The notes under the pieces: generated by a model
What the model was told of the DNA's origin: nothing
Database searches by the model: none
The model's input: the letters and a program-made list of their open reading frames with translations, nothing else
From: Dermanyssus gallinae
Lineage: Eukaryota > Arthropoda > Arachnida > Mesostigmata > Dermanyssidae
Assembly: GCA_003439945.1 (NCBI GenBank)
Contig: QVRM01002189.1
Coordinates: forward strand, 1,936,501-2,000,500
Length of the DNA: 64,000 bases
Direction of reading: 5' to 3'
In this document: positions 23,401-36,067 of the stretch, piece after piece
Position numbering within the stretch: the first letter of the stretch is position 1
How the letters are laid out: each line of letters opens with the position of its first letter
Position numbers and translations under genes: made by a program

Positions 23401-25798
23401 GTCGTTCGTTGTGTGATTAGCCATGTAATGAACGTTTTAGTCGTTTGCAATATATCCTATTGTTTTTGTTGTTGTTATTCGTTGTATGGTCGCTTTCCTG
23501 GTCGTTCTTGGCGGCTCATCTGGTTAGACGCCCTTTGCAGGCCGCCCCGACCATGCACAGGGCGGCAAGCAACCAGGCACAAAAAGGCCCCAGCCCTAGC
23601 TTAATTCGTTACTATGAAGATATTTCCCCAAGCGTAGCCCCGGCAAACTTGAAAAGCAGCGGCTGTTCTGACGCCCAGTAGCCACACGTCCGTACTGTGT
23701 CCGTACTCATTCGCTGTGGATCATATCGACAACATTGTAGCGGAGACCGGGAAGGAATCATAACTTAATATAATTTCCACCACGCACCACCGCGTTCCGC
23801 TTTCGCCTGCTATTATTTTCATTTCCCGTGGCACTTCCGCACTGATTCCCTGCAACTTGAAGCCTGCTGCCTCTCTAGCACACTCACTAGAATCGAGACA
23901 CTTAGTCTGCTTAGAGCAGAACCACTCACTTTGCCTCTCCCTCGTTGCACGCTTCTGGAGTCGTCCTATTAGCACTAGTGATTATTAAAACCGATTCGTG
24001 GCTAAAAAAAAGCTACTAATGGCTGGCTGGTAAGCTCAGTTTGATGAACTAAAGTGCGTTTGACAACAATGCGTACGCCAGCATTTTCGTCACACGTTTG
24101 GCCATTCAGGCGCACAAACCAAATGAATAAGCGTCGTACTCCATCAATAGTTGGTGCTGGTGGTGGTAGATTTGCAGTGATATCGATTAACGACTCGATT
24201 CGAACGATCGATACATTTTCGGTCCAGCTGGTTTCGCGGCCTTCCCATCTATTGCGTGAGCGTCCCATCCAGCAGAAGCCTGAAGTTTGCTTGTAGCTCG
24301 TGGTCTTTCAAACTTTAATAATTACGTTCTGCGGCTCCAAGTTCTTGACGTTACTAACCTTAGCATTGTTATCTGCTGACTTTGAAAGTGTTATGATGAC
24401 CCAATATGGTCCATCGTTTTTGTGTACTTTCTGGTCACCTCGCACAACCTCGCGTCACTGGTAATCTTAAAAAGCTTCAATCCTTTGACGACGCTGATTC
24501 ACAACAGTGGGCAAGTTAACGTGCTCTTTTTTTTTCTCAATGCGAAAAGGCAATAATGGAATACGGCGGCATTCGAATGTGTTCTGCCGAATAGACTCGA
24601 ACTCGATATACCTGCATGGAGAGGCCGTCGAGTCTAGTCAGTCCCGCTTCCACCGACCCTGTTTGCCTGTCTGTGCAAACGGGAACACACTCCGGTGCAG
24701 TGGCGTTTGTTCGCTGCTCTTCAATGCTTAGCCGTTCGGAGCAGCAACTGAAGATTTAATTTAAAATTCCAATGTGTGCCCCGTGTATTAAAAGCGCGAC
24801 AACATTGTCTTCTATCCTTGCATCGGCTGGGCCTGCAACCACCACACCAGCTGCGCACCAGCGGCGGCGGCGCAAAAGGTGCTGGGCTTCTTGATCCAGC
24901 CCAATGAGAAGGTAGGTAGGTAGGTGGGCAAGGGAGACTCGACGACCGGTCATCGCGTCTGTAGCAGACACACAGTCGAATAGAAATCGAAGAATCAGCA
25001 ACCAATGGCAGCATGAATCAGCAATCGATATTCGATAGCCGCCCGTTGTGCTTTGTCGTTTGCTTCGGCACCGCTCCGACGGCCGGTGGCTGGCCTGGTC
25101 GCGACAGAGGCCTCCACAATGGCTTATCCGGTATGGCAAGCGGGCAGCGGGGTGCCCGGGGGCACAGGGCGCTGACGCCTTGACGGAGACACACGAAGCG
25201 AAGCTAGGCGAAGCGATTCGGCGCTGCCGGTTAATCTGTACAACGTTATGGCCGCACTGGCCGCCATAATGTTGTGCATTAACCGTTGGCTATCTTCGTT
25301 TTCGGCTTCTGGGCACACAGCGCACAGTGCGGCGTCGAGGCGACGCGTTGTGCGTCATCTGCGGTGCATCCCGCCCGTTGCAACACACGGCCCTGTGGGC
25401 AAGATACACTGCCGTCGGCACTTAGTTGATGTAGACACACTGGCAGATGCCCGACAAAAGCATGTTTGTCGTATTTTAGACGGACAATATACGCACACGA
25501 TACGTAGCGGAGAGGCCGTCATCATGCATTCAGGCCACAAATTATTTTCTCGATCTCATTCTCTCTCTCTCTCCCTTTCTCTCCCTCTCGCTTCATATTG
25601 CTTTCTTCATCAGTACCTTCTAAATGAATTTCCACCAAGCTACCGATATGCTAATGGATTCAAGACGGGGGACGCTTTTGACCACATGTTTCTTACCCCC
25701 CTTCAAAAGTCTCCGCGGCATTTAGTTAGTCCCGCGAATGATGTGCAGACATTGGTGGAGCGCGGGGCAGCTAGCAGTAATGTTACCCAAAACTGCAG

Positions 25799-25811
25799 AT
25801 ATATATATATT

Positions 25812-25856
<45 letters not shown>

Positions 25857-25880
25857 ATATATATATATATCTATATATAT
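25799..25880. repeat. compound (TA)n tract with TTTG interruptions
   Basis: TA dinucleotides interrupted twice by TTTG in the same context and once by TC. The repeated interruption suggests the tract grew by duplication of a segment, not only by dinucleotide slippage. Confidence 0.93.
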
Positions 25881-28320
25881 GAGCATAAGCCTTGTAAAGT
25901 ATGGCATTGCACGACAGTGAGCTATCAGAGTTAGTCGAGCGATGAGGCCCTCCCATTTTTGCCCTGTCTTCCGCTGACTGATTTTCCGTCTAAGCTGAGC
26001 AAAGGTCTTCTGAGCGTGCTTTGCTGGGCTGCCTTGGCATCTTCTCTACTACCGTCGGGCCAGAAGAGACCAAGCTCTTTGAGCGCAAACATCCGATGGA
26101 CGTGGACCGTCTGCTCGTCTGCAGAAGCAAACTATTTTGCTTCTGCGCGAATAACGTTAGGGCACCTTGTCTGACATACCTGTAGTACTTATTGTGACTA
26201 GCAGTTGTAACACAGAAGTTGTCATGTTATTGAAGCAGCAACGGCAGTGTTTGGTGAGAGCAGTAGTTGGGGTAGCAGCGACAGTGAAAGCAAGTGTCGA
26301 TTCGAGCTCAGTGACAAAATACGGTTGACTAACAATAAGAACACATTATTCTATCACTGACAATGACTGTTAGTCACTTTGCTAGTTAAATACAGACGAC
26401 CGAGATCCACTGTCGACGATGGTCATATACCGATCGGCGGCCATATGCCGGTACAGCAGCAGCGGCAGTTACGCGATGTGCGCCGATGAAATCGACATAG
26501 CGGAGCGGAGCGACGCAACGGGAAGCGAGACGAACAAACCGACAATGGAAGCGCTGCTTGTTATGATCAGTTAAGCACGTCCTACTCTGCTAGTTAGTGG
26601 CTTAGCAGAGCCGGCTTATGTGCCGCCTGTCCCGCGTGATGTGGTGATGCGGCGAGGTAGGAGACGGGCCCGGCAATAAGAAGAAGAAGAACTCCGCTCC
26701 TGCTTAAAGCCACAGCTTGTCAGCCAGCCCGTGGCAGATTGGCGAGTAGTATTGGCGGCGAATGAGCCGGTTTGGTCGTTTGCCGGTCCGTTCATTCATA
26801 CGTCCCTCTCCTCCTCTTCTCTTCTCCTTCTGATCGTTCGGCGGCCCGACCATCATCCTCTGCTTGTTTCTCCGTCTTGGCCGTGGCTGTGTTTCCTACC
26901 CGGCCCGCAACTTGCGTTCGTGTCGTTCGTCTAGGAAACGCTGAAGGAAATGGGACCAAGCGCAGGAGGCAGGCAATGCTGTTCTTTTCTTGCCCCTTTA
27001 TCTTCTACTCTTCATTCTGCTCCTTCTTGTTCCTTCTCCTCAACGAGGCGGCATTGGCTGCGGCTCCTGCTGCTGATGATGATTCAGTGGCCATTTTGTG
27101 GCTCAGGTTCACAAAGTATGATCTAGCCGGCTCAACCACAAAGCGGTCGGTGACGACGACGGTCCGAACCAAGCTAAGGGAGTTTAGAAGGTGGGCTCAT
27201 AACGAAGCCCTTCCCCGTGTTATGCTACTCACCTGATTCTTTCTTTTTTCCGCGCACGCTTGCTGTCACAACTAAGACTGCTAGACAGACGCTCACGACG
27301 AACATTAGACGCACACCGCCGGGCGGGCGGTCGGTCGGCCGACCTCTTGCCCCAGTTGTCCGCAAGCACACAATCCCACACAAGAAATAACGAAGTGAGG
27401 AAGGAAAAGTTAGTTACCAGAAAAGCCAATTCGACAAAGAACAGCACCTTTCGTATGCCCTACATCCGGCTCGTCCTTTAGACTCGTACCTCTTTATTCA
27501 TTGCTCACCCACGTCCGTCCACGTCCGCCCAAGAAAATTCCTCAAACGTTGTGCGTAAAACAAACGTGCGGTAGGCTTATGAGACGCTACTACCGTAGCG
27601 TGAGCTCGACTGGGGAGACCAGGAGTAGCTAGCACTGTAGAACGAAAAACCGAACGGAACAGCCTTGAAACGCGATCAAATGTGTATTGCTATCGATGCA
27701 ATTGACAATGACAATGCATGCGTAGCATGGGAGAGCACCGGTGCTACGCAAAACAAGTTTAGAAAACGGCTTACTGCAGGATTACCACGAAATTTATTTT
27801 CGGCGTTATTTATCATGATCCATTTAGTGTTAAGTATGGTGAGGTATTGTCCAACGGATGGAAGTTTAGTGCGCTAACTCAGATAAACAACATCTGTTTC
27901 TTTACTATTTTTTGTTTGTCTCTCCAAACGCCTAAAAACTAACCATTTAGGTAGTCTGTAAGCCGTGGTTAAACCAGTTACGCGTGTACAAGTAAACCCT
28001 TCCCGGACTATAAAGATTCTTTGGAAGTTTGCTGCTGCAGCTTTGAGCAAGACTTTGTTTTTGAGAGGGGTGCTTAGGTTTTAAATAAGTGGATACACAG
28101 ACAACACGTACAAAGGTTTAGGACGATGTGCGTGTATCAAAGACGCAAGCCTATATATATAATTAGTCAGCTTGTATTGCACAACAGCAGTTATTCTGCC
28201 TTCCGTTACGCTAACAATACCAACAGGTTCCTGTTCCACCGTTCATTGGAGTCTAAACTGTATGCATTATCTGCGTTTCAGGTAAAAATCTTGCCAGCCG
28301 GCCATTAAGGGCTTGGCTTT

Positions 28321-28665
28321 ATGGAAATATGGGTCCGGTCAGGCTGCATGCGGGACGACCTCATTCCCGCGAATGATAGCTTCGGCCAGGCGCGAAGTGA
28401 GTCAGGGCCGGTGACGTTGTGCCGTCAAAGGCCAACTCCGTTACCTCTGACGTACGACCTTGACTCTCAGCGTATGAAGAGAGTGGTGCCGTCTGCACAT
28501 ACCGCCATCACTTGTCACCATGAATTCGTTCGCAACCAGTGTCACAACTCCAACGGTGCCGCACCCCGAGGCTACAACGCCTCTCTACTTCAACGGCCCC
28601 AAGATCTGGGTCAAGGCGTACGAGGAAACGGTACACCAGGCCAACCCAGGTCCCCCGGTCCTTGA
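28321..28665 (+). promoter_or_regulatory. upstream ORF overlapping the receptor start codon
   Basis: ATG 28,321 opens a 114-codon frame that ends at 28,665, 146 nt inside the receptor coding region and in a different frame. If transcription starts upstream of 28,321, ribosomes translating this frame would bypass the receptor ATG, which would lower receptor output. The encoded peptide has no recognisable motif. Alternatively the transcript may begin, or splice in, downstream of 28,321 and never contain this ATG. A possible acceptor, TGCGTTTCAG, lies at 28,272-28,281. Confidence 0.35.
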
Positions 28666-30409
28666 TCCGGGTCCAACATTGGAGAACGTTACCACGCTAT
28701 TAGGAATCCTAAACGATACGGCGTTAGCCAATGCGAGCGGTCTGAGCAACACGACCGTAAGCGGCAGCGAGGAAATTCACACCAATCTCGAGTTCATCCT
28801 TATTGTCTTTATAGGGGCGTTTTTCTCGATAATCACGATTGTAGGAAATCTCATGGTGATGATTAGCTTTAAGATGGACAAACAGCTGCAAACGATCTCG
28901 AACTACTTTCTACTGAGCTTGGCCATAGCAGACTTCTCCATAGGCATAATTTCGATGCCGCTTTCGACGTACTACATGCTCTACAACTACTGGTACTTAG
29001 GCCCGTTCATCTGCGACACGTGGCTGGCATGGGACTACCTGACTAGCAATGCATCCGTTTTGAATCTTTTAATTATATCGTTTGACCGCTACTTCTCCGT
29101 TACTCGACCATTGACGTACCGTGCGCGACGGACTACGCGGCGCGCAGCTATAATGATTGCGTCGGCCTGGGTCATCTCGCTTCTGCTGTGGCCGCCATGG
29201 ATTTACGCCTGGCCGTACATTGAAGGCAAGCGGTCGGTACCCGAGGGACAGTGCTACATCCAGTTTCTCGAAACGAATATCTACGTCACGTTCGGTACCG
29301 CTATCGCCGCATTCTACGTGCCCGTATGTATCATGTGCATACTCTACTGGAGAATCTGGCAGGAGACGGAGAAACGCCAAAGGGACCTGACGCACCTTCA
29401 AGCGGGGAAGAAGCTTCCCTCGTCGAGTGGTAGTCGCAAGTCCACTGCCAACCACGCCAGCAATGAGAACCTCGCAGAATGCGCCGGCAACTCGAGCGAG
29501 CCCCAGCCGCTAGAGACGCGGGGCGGAAGTACGCTCTGCCTCGAAGCTGGCCGCTTCCCGCCCTCCTCTGCAGACGCTGTCGCGCCCACGCACCTCAAAC
29601 CGCCTTCACGCGTTCCGCGCAAGGGCTTCGGGGACGCGCGGATATTCGCGTGGTGCCGCAGCGACCGGCTTCATGACGACGACTCGTGCTCGAGCCACGG
29701 CTCGCCCAACGCGCAGACGCCCACCTCGGCCGAGACGCCGATTAGAGCCGACAGCATGCAGTACAAGCCTCTGCAGAACATTCCGATGGCCGACCGGCCC
29801 CACCAGACGTCGACGCGCTCCTTTTCGAGCGACTCCGTGTACACGATTCTCATACGACTACCCACTCAGACGAGCGTCGAACTGGACGGCGAGATGTCGC
29901 AGGCCTCGATTCGTATGATTCTCGAAGAGGACGGACCTCCGCCGTGCCAGTCCGCCAAGCCCATTCCCCGCAGCAAGTCGGCGTCGGCGGCCGCAAACAC
30001 TGGCTCCGGGCCGGGCTCTGCGCCCTCCCGCGAGCCGCTACTGCTCAATACGAAACTCGTCCCGCAACAGGGCGCCAAGCGGCTGCCCAAGAAGAAGCGA
30101 AAGCACCAGGAGCGCAAGCAAGAGCGTAAGGCAGCCAAAACATTGTCGGCGATTTTGTTCGCGTTCATCGTCACCTGGACGCCGTACAACGTGCTCGTCC
30201 TCATCAAGACGCTTAGCCCGTGCGAGGACGACAACGACTGCATTCCGCAGGGCCTATGGAACTTCGCCTACTGCCTATGCTACATCAACAGCACCGTCAA
30301 TCCTCTCTGTTACGCGCTGTGCAATGCAAACTTTCGAAAAACGTACGTGAGAATTCTCACCTGCAAGTGGCACACGAAGAAGCAACGTCATCGGGGATAC
30401 TTCAGCTGA
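28520..30409 (+). CDS. mAChR-A: muscarinic acetylcholine receptor, arthropod A-type
   Basis: A seven-helix G-protein-coupled receptor for acetylcholine at the plasma membrane; A-type members couple to Gq. The 629-codon frame is uninterrupted. An in-frame TGA at 28,475 and the good context CACCATGA fix the start. The N-terminus has four N-glycosylation sequons (N56, N65, N71, N77). Helices lie near residues 90-113, 127-150, 164-187, 209-231, 253-276, 540-564 and 577-600. Family residues are present: D172-Y173 in helix 3 (amine contact), the D189-R190-Y191 motif, C165/C245 disulphide, T257-F-G-T in helix 5, W553-T-P-Y-N557 in helix 6, and W580, Y584, Y588 with N594-P-L-C-Y in helix 7. The third cytoplasmic loop is long (about 281-538), Ser/Pro-rich, and ends in a basic run K-K-K-R-K. 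Length is between vertebrate (about 460-590) and fly relatives. I choose A-type over B-type from overall resemblance, such as C-D-T-W-L-A-W-D-Y and S-F-D-R-Y-F-S-V-T-R-P-L-T-Y. Confidence 0.97.
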   Translation: MNSFATSVTTPTVPHPEATTPLYFNGPKIWVKAYEETVHQANPGPPVLDPGPTLENVTTLLGILNDTALANASGLSNTTVSGSEEIHTNLEFILIVFIGAFFSIITIVGNLMVMISFKMDKQLQTISNYFLLSLAIADFSIGIISMPLSTYYMLYNYWYLGPFICDTWLAWDYLTSNASVLNLLIISFDRYFSVTRPLTYRARRTTRRAAIMIASAWVISLLLWPPWIYAWPYIEGKRSVPEGQCYIQFLETNIYVTFGTAIAAFYVPVCIMCILYWRIWQETEKRQRDLTHLQAGKKLPSSSGSRKSTANHASNENLAECAGNSSEPQPLETRGGSTLCLEAGRFPPSSADAVAPTHLKPPSRVPRKGFGDARIFAWCRSDRLHDDDSCSSHGSPNAQTPTSAETPIRADSMQYKPLQNIPMADRPHQTSTRSFSSDSVYTILIRLPTQTSVELDGEMSQASIRMILEEDGPPPCQSAKPIPRSKSASAAANTGSGPGSAPSREPLLLNTKLVPQQGAKRLPKKKRKHQERKQERKAAKTLSAILFAFIVTWTPYNVLVLIKTLSPCEDDNDCIPQGLWNFAYCLCYINSTVNPLCYALCNANFRKTYVRILTCKWHTKKQRHRGYFS

Positions 30410-30596
30410 ACCGGCGGCCGCCGTCGCACGCGACAGCCGCCGCCGCCCGCGTTGTACATGTGTCCAAATGTTCCAAGCAAGTCCGAACGACTATAAAAAG
30501 CCAAAGCAGCCATGCAGCCAAATAGACGCACGCCGCTGGGCCCCCGCGCAGCCCAGCCGGCATATTTGTACCGCGTTAAACATCAACCCATTGCTC

Positions 30597-30603
30597 AATT
30601 AAA
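30597..30603 (+). terminator. possible variant poly(A) signal of the receptor gene
   Basis: AATTAAA, 188 nt after the receptor stop codon, is the nearest signal-like hexamer. It is not the canonical AATAAA. Canonical copies occur only much further downstream (for example near 32,222), so the true 3' end is uncertain. Confidence 0.25.
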
Positions 30604-33504
30604 CAGACGACATGATGGATCTAGCCAAATGTGGGCTTTTTCTGAACCGACCTCTTCTCTACATGCATCTTCGCATCGACGAGCGCCCACACGCAACACT
30701 CGCACACGTACACGACCGACGTCAACGACAGCATCACATAGTGAAAGATAGATAGATAGATAGTGAATTTGTATCGATTATTTGTCAAATTGTCATTTTC
30801 CAATATTTGTCAAACATTTTGAGCGTTCGTTTTGTGACAATGATTGCCTAATGGAATGACAACGGAATGACGAAGTACCTTACCGTGCCAATGGCCTGCT
30901 CCTTTCAACTGTTCTCCCCTACGGTCCTACTGTCGGCGCGCTATCAAGAGCTGCTAGGGCTCGTAGCAGATGGGGCCCAGCCCAAAGCAAATCAGCGACG
31001 ATCATCACGACGGCTCGCAGCCCGCAAAGTACCTCCGCTGCACAACAGGGTTACCCTCAAGCGATCCAAATCGAGTTGCGCTCTTCCTCTTCACTTATAC
31101 TCGCAAGCAATCAACGTGTCTCTAGTGTCGGAATCTGCGGAAATTAACTTTGCGCCTTCCCTTGCCCCCCCCCTCCGACCCCCGCTCAGCCCCCGTATTA
31201 GCTTCCTCTCGCCGTTGTTCCGTCGATCTGCCTGCTTCGCTCTGGCCAAGCAAGAGCGTCTGAAATCAGTGGCCAAAGCTAGAGTTTTGTTTTTAGTCGC
31301 CTTGGTCGTCAAGCAAACCTGCGGTTTTCTAGCAAAGCCGTAGGCCTGCGCACGACTATAGCTCTCGTAGGTGACGCACGGTAAAGGCACGGCCAGCAAG
31401 TGTGCTCTCTAAGTGTCTAGTTGCTGCGTACCGCGAGTCACTGGATGGCTTTTGACACCTTTCGTCAGTGGAGGAATATAGAAAGAAGAGCTGGAGAGAG
31501 GCATTCGGATGCACGCGATGATTAGCTGTCATGATAAAACTGGCCTGCGGTTGTGACTACAGAACTCTCAATCTGCTTCTTCATGTTAGCCCACCGACCG
31601 GTCGCAGAAAGCAACAGGGGGCATGGCTGGTCCCCAGACTTTGCGCAAACGGCGCAATTTCCCACATAGCTGTCGGTGCTCATATATTTATTATCTAGCT
31701 GGTACTGCTCGCTCACAACGGGAGGACGCTAGCCAAAAATCGATTGGATCGGATCACGACAACAACTCATACCCAAGTAGCCAGCACTCGTTTAGCGAGA
31801 AAGCAGCATACCAAAGGTGTTCACCCCGATCACAGCAAAGGAAGCAAGCCAACCAAGAAGGCCACCGAGGGGTGTAATTATGAGAAAAACAACTGTTCTT
31901 AGTATCCTAATGCTGTTGTTGGTAAGCCATCATGGCAATCGCGACGTCCTCAACTGGTAGCACTGCTCGTGCCGTGCGTGTCTGCGGTTATTACCTTCTT
32001 TGCCTAGTTCATGTACCGCTACCAACGTGTTTCGCGGGGTCACGAAGATGGGCCAGGCTAGTGCTGTTCCGACTGGAACGGCTCACCTTTCGCTGTGACG
32101 CCTGTGGCCCAGATCAACTTAATATCTATTCCCGCTTGTTTGTTTAAGTCTAGCTGATGATAAGAGACTCTATCAGCAAACAGCAAAGCAGCAGCGACTA
32201 CGAAAATGGGCAAAGTATGAAAAATAAATTTGTTTTTAGTGGCCAGATTTGCTTTGCGATGGCAATAACAGACCGGATACAGCCAGAACCGACTGCCTAA
32301 ATATTCACTCTTTGGGCATAGGATATAGACCCTGCGATCGGAAATCCTGTGTTGGCCGCTCTATTACTAAAGTGGACACGCCTCAGTCTCATGATGCGGT
32401 ACCGGCACACACGGTGGCCGACACGACCGAGCTCCGAAAAAAAAAACCCACACAACGAGAACACTTGTGTAAAAGAACGCACGTCAAAACAATGAAGGCG
32501 CCCTGCTGTGCTCCCCTGTGTGCGAACTCCGGCGGCTTCAGGCTTTTGTCGTCGACTGTTGCCAAAATGCAAGCGGGTGTCGATCTGTTTAAGTCTCTGA
32601 CGATACCCCCAAAAAGCTGGACGATCACACCCCGGTTGGAGCCCCGACCGGTCATTGGCGCGTTACTTAGTTTGAACAACACACACACACCCATAGAAAA
32701 CAAGGACGCAAGTAACACTGCAGAACAACACCTAGCCTAGTTTATGGCGACAAATCTGTATCTCAAAACCGGGCTTTTTCAGGCTAAGTAACAAGCGCAG
32801 CGGCAAGCTGACGCCTCCACACAAGCGCCAGTCGATTGGTTGGCAATAGTGCAAACAACAACAAAAACAACGGCCAGCAGAAGCAACGTCCACTCCAGAT
32901 AGATATAACGGCGGCTTTCAATAAATTCCTGACTGAGACGCTTTGAACAGAGAAGCCATCACAGTAGCGCTGCGCTGTTCGGCTCTCGGCCAACGACACG
33001 GGACAAACGACAAACAAGTACTACTGAGGTTATGTGATAGCAGCCTACGTCATTTGTCATAACATTCGCAGCCAGGCAACACGGACTACTTTTCTCACGT
33101 CGAATGCTGATACACGCATAGGTTTCGGCGGGCTGCGTGACCGACGATACGTGTACGACACACATGCACATAACACTGCACAGACACATACAGACAGACA
33201 GACAGACACACAGAAAATAAATCGATTATATGTTACCTGAACTCTTACGCTGATCGTCCTACAATGATAACAGCGACGAATTCGAATAAGGACAATACCG
33301 ATTACAGTAATAACATTGTACTAATGACAATTATGATGGTAATAATAATAATCATAATAATCATCATCATCGTCATCATCATCATCGCAACTGTAATAGA
33401 ATTACAAAGGGTCATGATGCTGATGCGACTGAAACCTCGTAACGGAGAAGTGCCGAAAAAATACGATGTAGGATGTAGAAGAAGTAGAAGGTGTAACGTT
33501 AGGT

Positions 33505-33529
33505 GTATATATATATATATATATGTATA

Positions 33530-33586
<57 letters not shown>

Positions 33587-33612
33587 ATATATATTTATAT
33601 ATATATATATAT
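33505..33612. repeat. long compound (TA)n microsatellite
   Basis: About 108 bp of TA dinucleotide with a few TATG and TTTA interruptions. It is preceded by ATA/ATC triplet repeats at 33,340-33,390. Confidence 0.95.
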
Positions 33613-36067
33613 TATTTGAGTCTGGCGACAATTAGTTCTGGTTTCGGAGGCTAAGCGACATCGCCATCTAAGCCGACAAGTGAAAGCCTATGGAAGAAGC
33701 GGCTAACCAGTGCAAGCTGGTACTAGCGGACGCACTAATTAGCCGTTCAGTGAGCCCTACAAAGGCGCTACTGTGCTGCAATGCAAACCGTTTGCGTACG
33801 GCGACAACGTGACTCGTCTAATGCTGCTGCTGTCCTGGAACGCCGTTTTCCGCTCGCCTCTTCCCTTTCTCCCTTCCTCCTTCCCTATGTGTCTTCCCGC
33901 GTTTGCTATCCGAAGTTTCGAAGTGATTTGACAAGCATTGTGGGTGTGTGTTAGTCCGAACATGATCAGGTTGTCTGACAGGTTGTAGCAGCTTTTTGCT
34001 GTTGTTGTTGTCGTCGTCGTTATTGCTATTATTGTTGTTATTGTTGTTGCTGCTGTCATTCTCCCTGTCTGTCGGTGCTGTAGTATTGCAGAACTGAAAA
34101 TGGTGCGTTCAACTCGTTACTTTAGCTATGGCCTTACGAAAAACGTGTTTCCAGAGCTAGTCAGAATGAGACCTAGCTAGTGAGTGTGTGTGTGTCAAAA
34201 GTGCACTGGCCGAGCCATCCTACGGTTATGGAATCATCGTCCTCACCTACTAAAGTGATTAGTTTGACATCATCATAGTTGCTAGTTTATGGTTTTCGAG
34301 CTTCAGCCTTGTCCTCTGGCGTGCTGTGCGGGCTGCTTGTTTCTTATGCTCTTGCCGGTCAAACGATAAACGATTGCGGTTAGCTACAAATATCGTCAGT
34401 TGCACTTTTCTGGCCTGCCGAAACCACAGGTTCCCAACAGCACCATCGCAGCACGACGATTCCCATCTCTGTCCATACTCTGGATACCGGCTCGCTCGAA
34501 CACCCTACACATATGCGACAGGAAGTAGTCACAAAGGTCTATGAATGAATGAAAGAACCCACCCGAGCGAATGATGGATTCATACGTAAACAATGCCGCA
34601 ATTTGTCAGCTAGGCGTGCCAGCGAGGTCTGGGCATCTCTACGCGCACCTCAGACTTGTTGTACATAGGACAATTTTTACTGGTTTTTCCTGTCATAGAT
34701 GCCACGCCGATACGAACAACAGTCACGAAACACAACAGACTAACTGACGCTGGTAACTCGACTGCAGTATGCACCGGCGTCGAATTGGGTGTTTGACAGA
34801 CTAAACAATCTGGCCGCCCAATTAATGTACACACAACGCATGGCCGCGTACATCCGACATTTTGGCCAGACACAAGGCAGTTGCCCTAATCCACCAATCG
34901 TTGGTATCCTGGGTAGTTGCAAACAGGTAGGTAGGTGTCTTTAAAGCAATGCGGAGCACCTTTGGAAGCAGCCTGTCTGAAAATGCACAAGTCAAATCGA
35001 AAGAAAGTGCCGGATAACCGTTACCATTAAAACGTATTGCCGCGCTAAAACGCGTGTCGTGTCAGTCACGCCAGGCGGCCGCAAGCAGGCTTTGCTTGTA
35101 ACGCGCCGTAACTTGAAGGGATAGAAATGGCCACTGACACCGCTCGGACCTCGATAGACGAGGTGCTGACAGAATATACTGCGCAGTTTAGTCACGGTGA
35201 TTGACCTATGCACACGCCGCCGCCCCCGGGTCTAACGCTACAGTGGTCGCACGTGACCCATTCGTTGCGCTTCGTTAGAAATTAAAATACCACTAATGCT
35301 ATTGTAACCGCTGTTTCCCGCTGGTCGGCGCGCGCCTCTGTTGGTCTCTGCAGCCACCGCCAGTCGTTGTTGTCCCACAGATGGTTTGCCCATCCATCTA
35401 TAGCCCGACAATGGCGACAAAGACGATAAGCGACGCCAAGCAGCAATGAGGAGAATGCGAAGGAGGCGAAAGAGGCAGTAAGGGCAGTGCGAGGAAAATA
35501 AGCATTGCCGCCCCTTCCAGACTTTTTCTTTACGCTGCTGTTTCCATAGTAGTCCACCCCCCTCCCAGACTGAAAGATATATACTCTCCTTTACCCTCTC
35601 TCTCTCTCTAGCTACTTCTCTATTTATCTCTCCCTTTTGCTATCTCTTTTAGCCTCGCCTCGGAGCCAGATATAGTGTATGTCGGTGGTAAGGTGCATCT
35701 GCAATGACGACAGCGGTGCACGTACGTACAGCATAAGCAGGCATTCTTTGCTAGCAACCTCAGCAGTGAACGTGGTGATGCCGCCACGTCGCTAGCTCAT
35801 GCCAGGGCAATGACGACAACCCCATGTACCCGAGACTGCCAGCTTGCACCCCCCAGCAGACGGCTTCCTGCTTGTCCGCTGTCTCCAACTCTCCTGCAAA
35901 TCTGCCCCCTCTCGTGCCGAATCGGAAAAAATCAATCCATTGTACTCTAGACGAGCGTGTGCAGAACTCTAGCACATCAGCAACATCGTCATCAGTAGGT
36001 GTCGACCATTGATATACCAGAGAGGTGTACGTCGGCGTTGTCAGCTATTGCAGCTAGCTTATCGGAG

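Larger units (their letters stand above)
18360..28270. other. gene-poor interval, no supported gene
   Basis: I found no reading frame with family motifs, reliable start context or paired splice sites in this 9.9-kb interval. It contains a poly-G run (20,403-20,427), a CT-rich tract (25,558-25,590) and a compound TA/TTTG tract (25,799-25,880). The overlapping frames at 20.5-21.1 kb and 25.0-25.9 kb are open on both strands in GC-rich or repeat sequence, which argues against coding. Part of the right end may be the 5' untranslated region or promoter of the receptor gene. Confidence 0.4.
30410..36060. other. no supported gene; receptor 3' flank and microsatellites
   Basis: The first part is probably the 3' untranslated region of the receptor. 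Frames at 30,867-31,343 and 32,249-32,740 lack motifs and are open on both strands. A GATA tract lies at 30,747-30,764. ATA/ATC triplets lie at 33,340-33,390, followed by a long TA tract. Confidence 0.4.

Noticed and set aside
25248..25934. 228-codon plus frame
   Set aside because: It runs through CT and TA microsatellites (S-L-S-L and I-Y-I-Y runs), has no motif, and is opposed by minus frames.
26985..27236. Possible signal-peptide exon beginning near 26,976
   Set aside because: It has a hydrophobic start, but the only donor nearby (CAG|GTTCAC) is weak and nothing recognisable follows.
29069..30243. Minus-strand frames of 125-128 codons over the receptor
   Set aside because: They are antisense shadows of the GC-rich receptor coding region.
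33264..33635. 123-codon frame with Ile/Tyr runs
   Set aside because: It is encoded by ATA/ATC triplets and the TA microsatellite.
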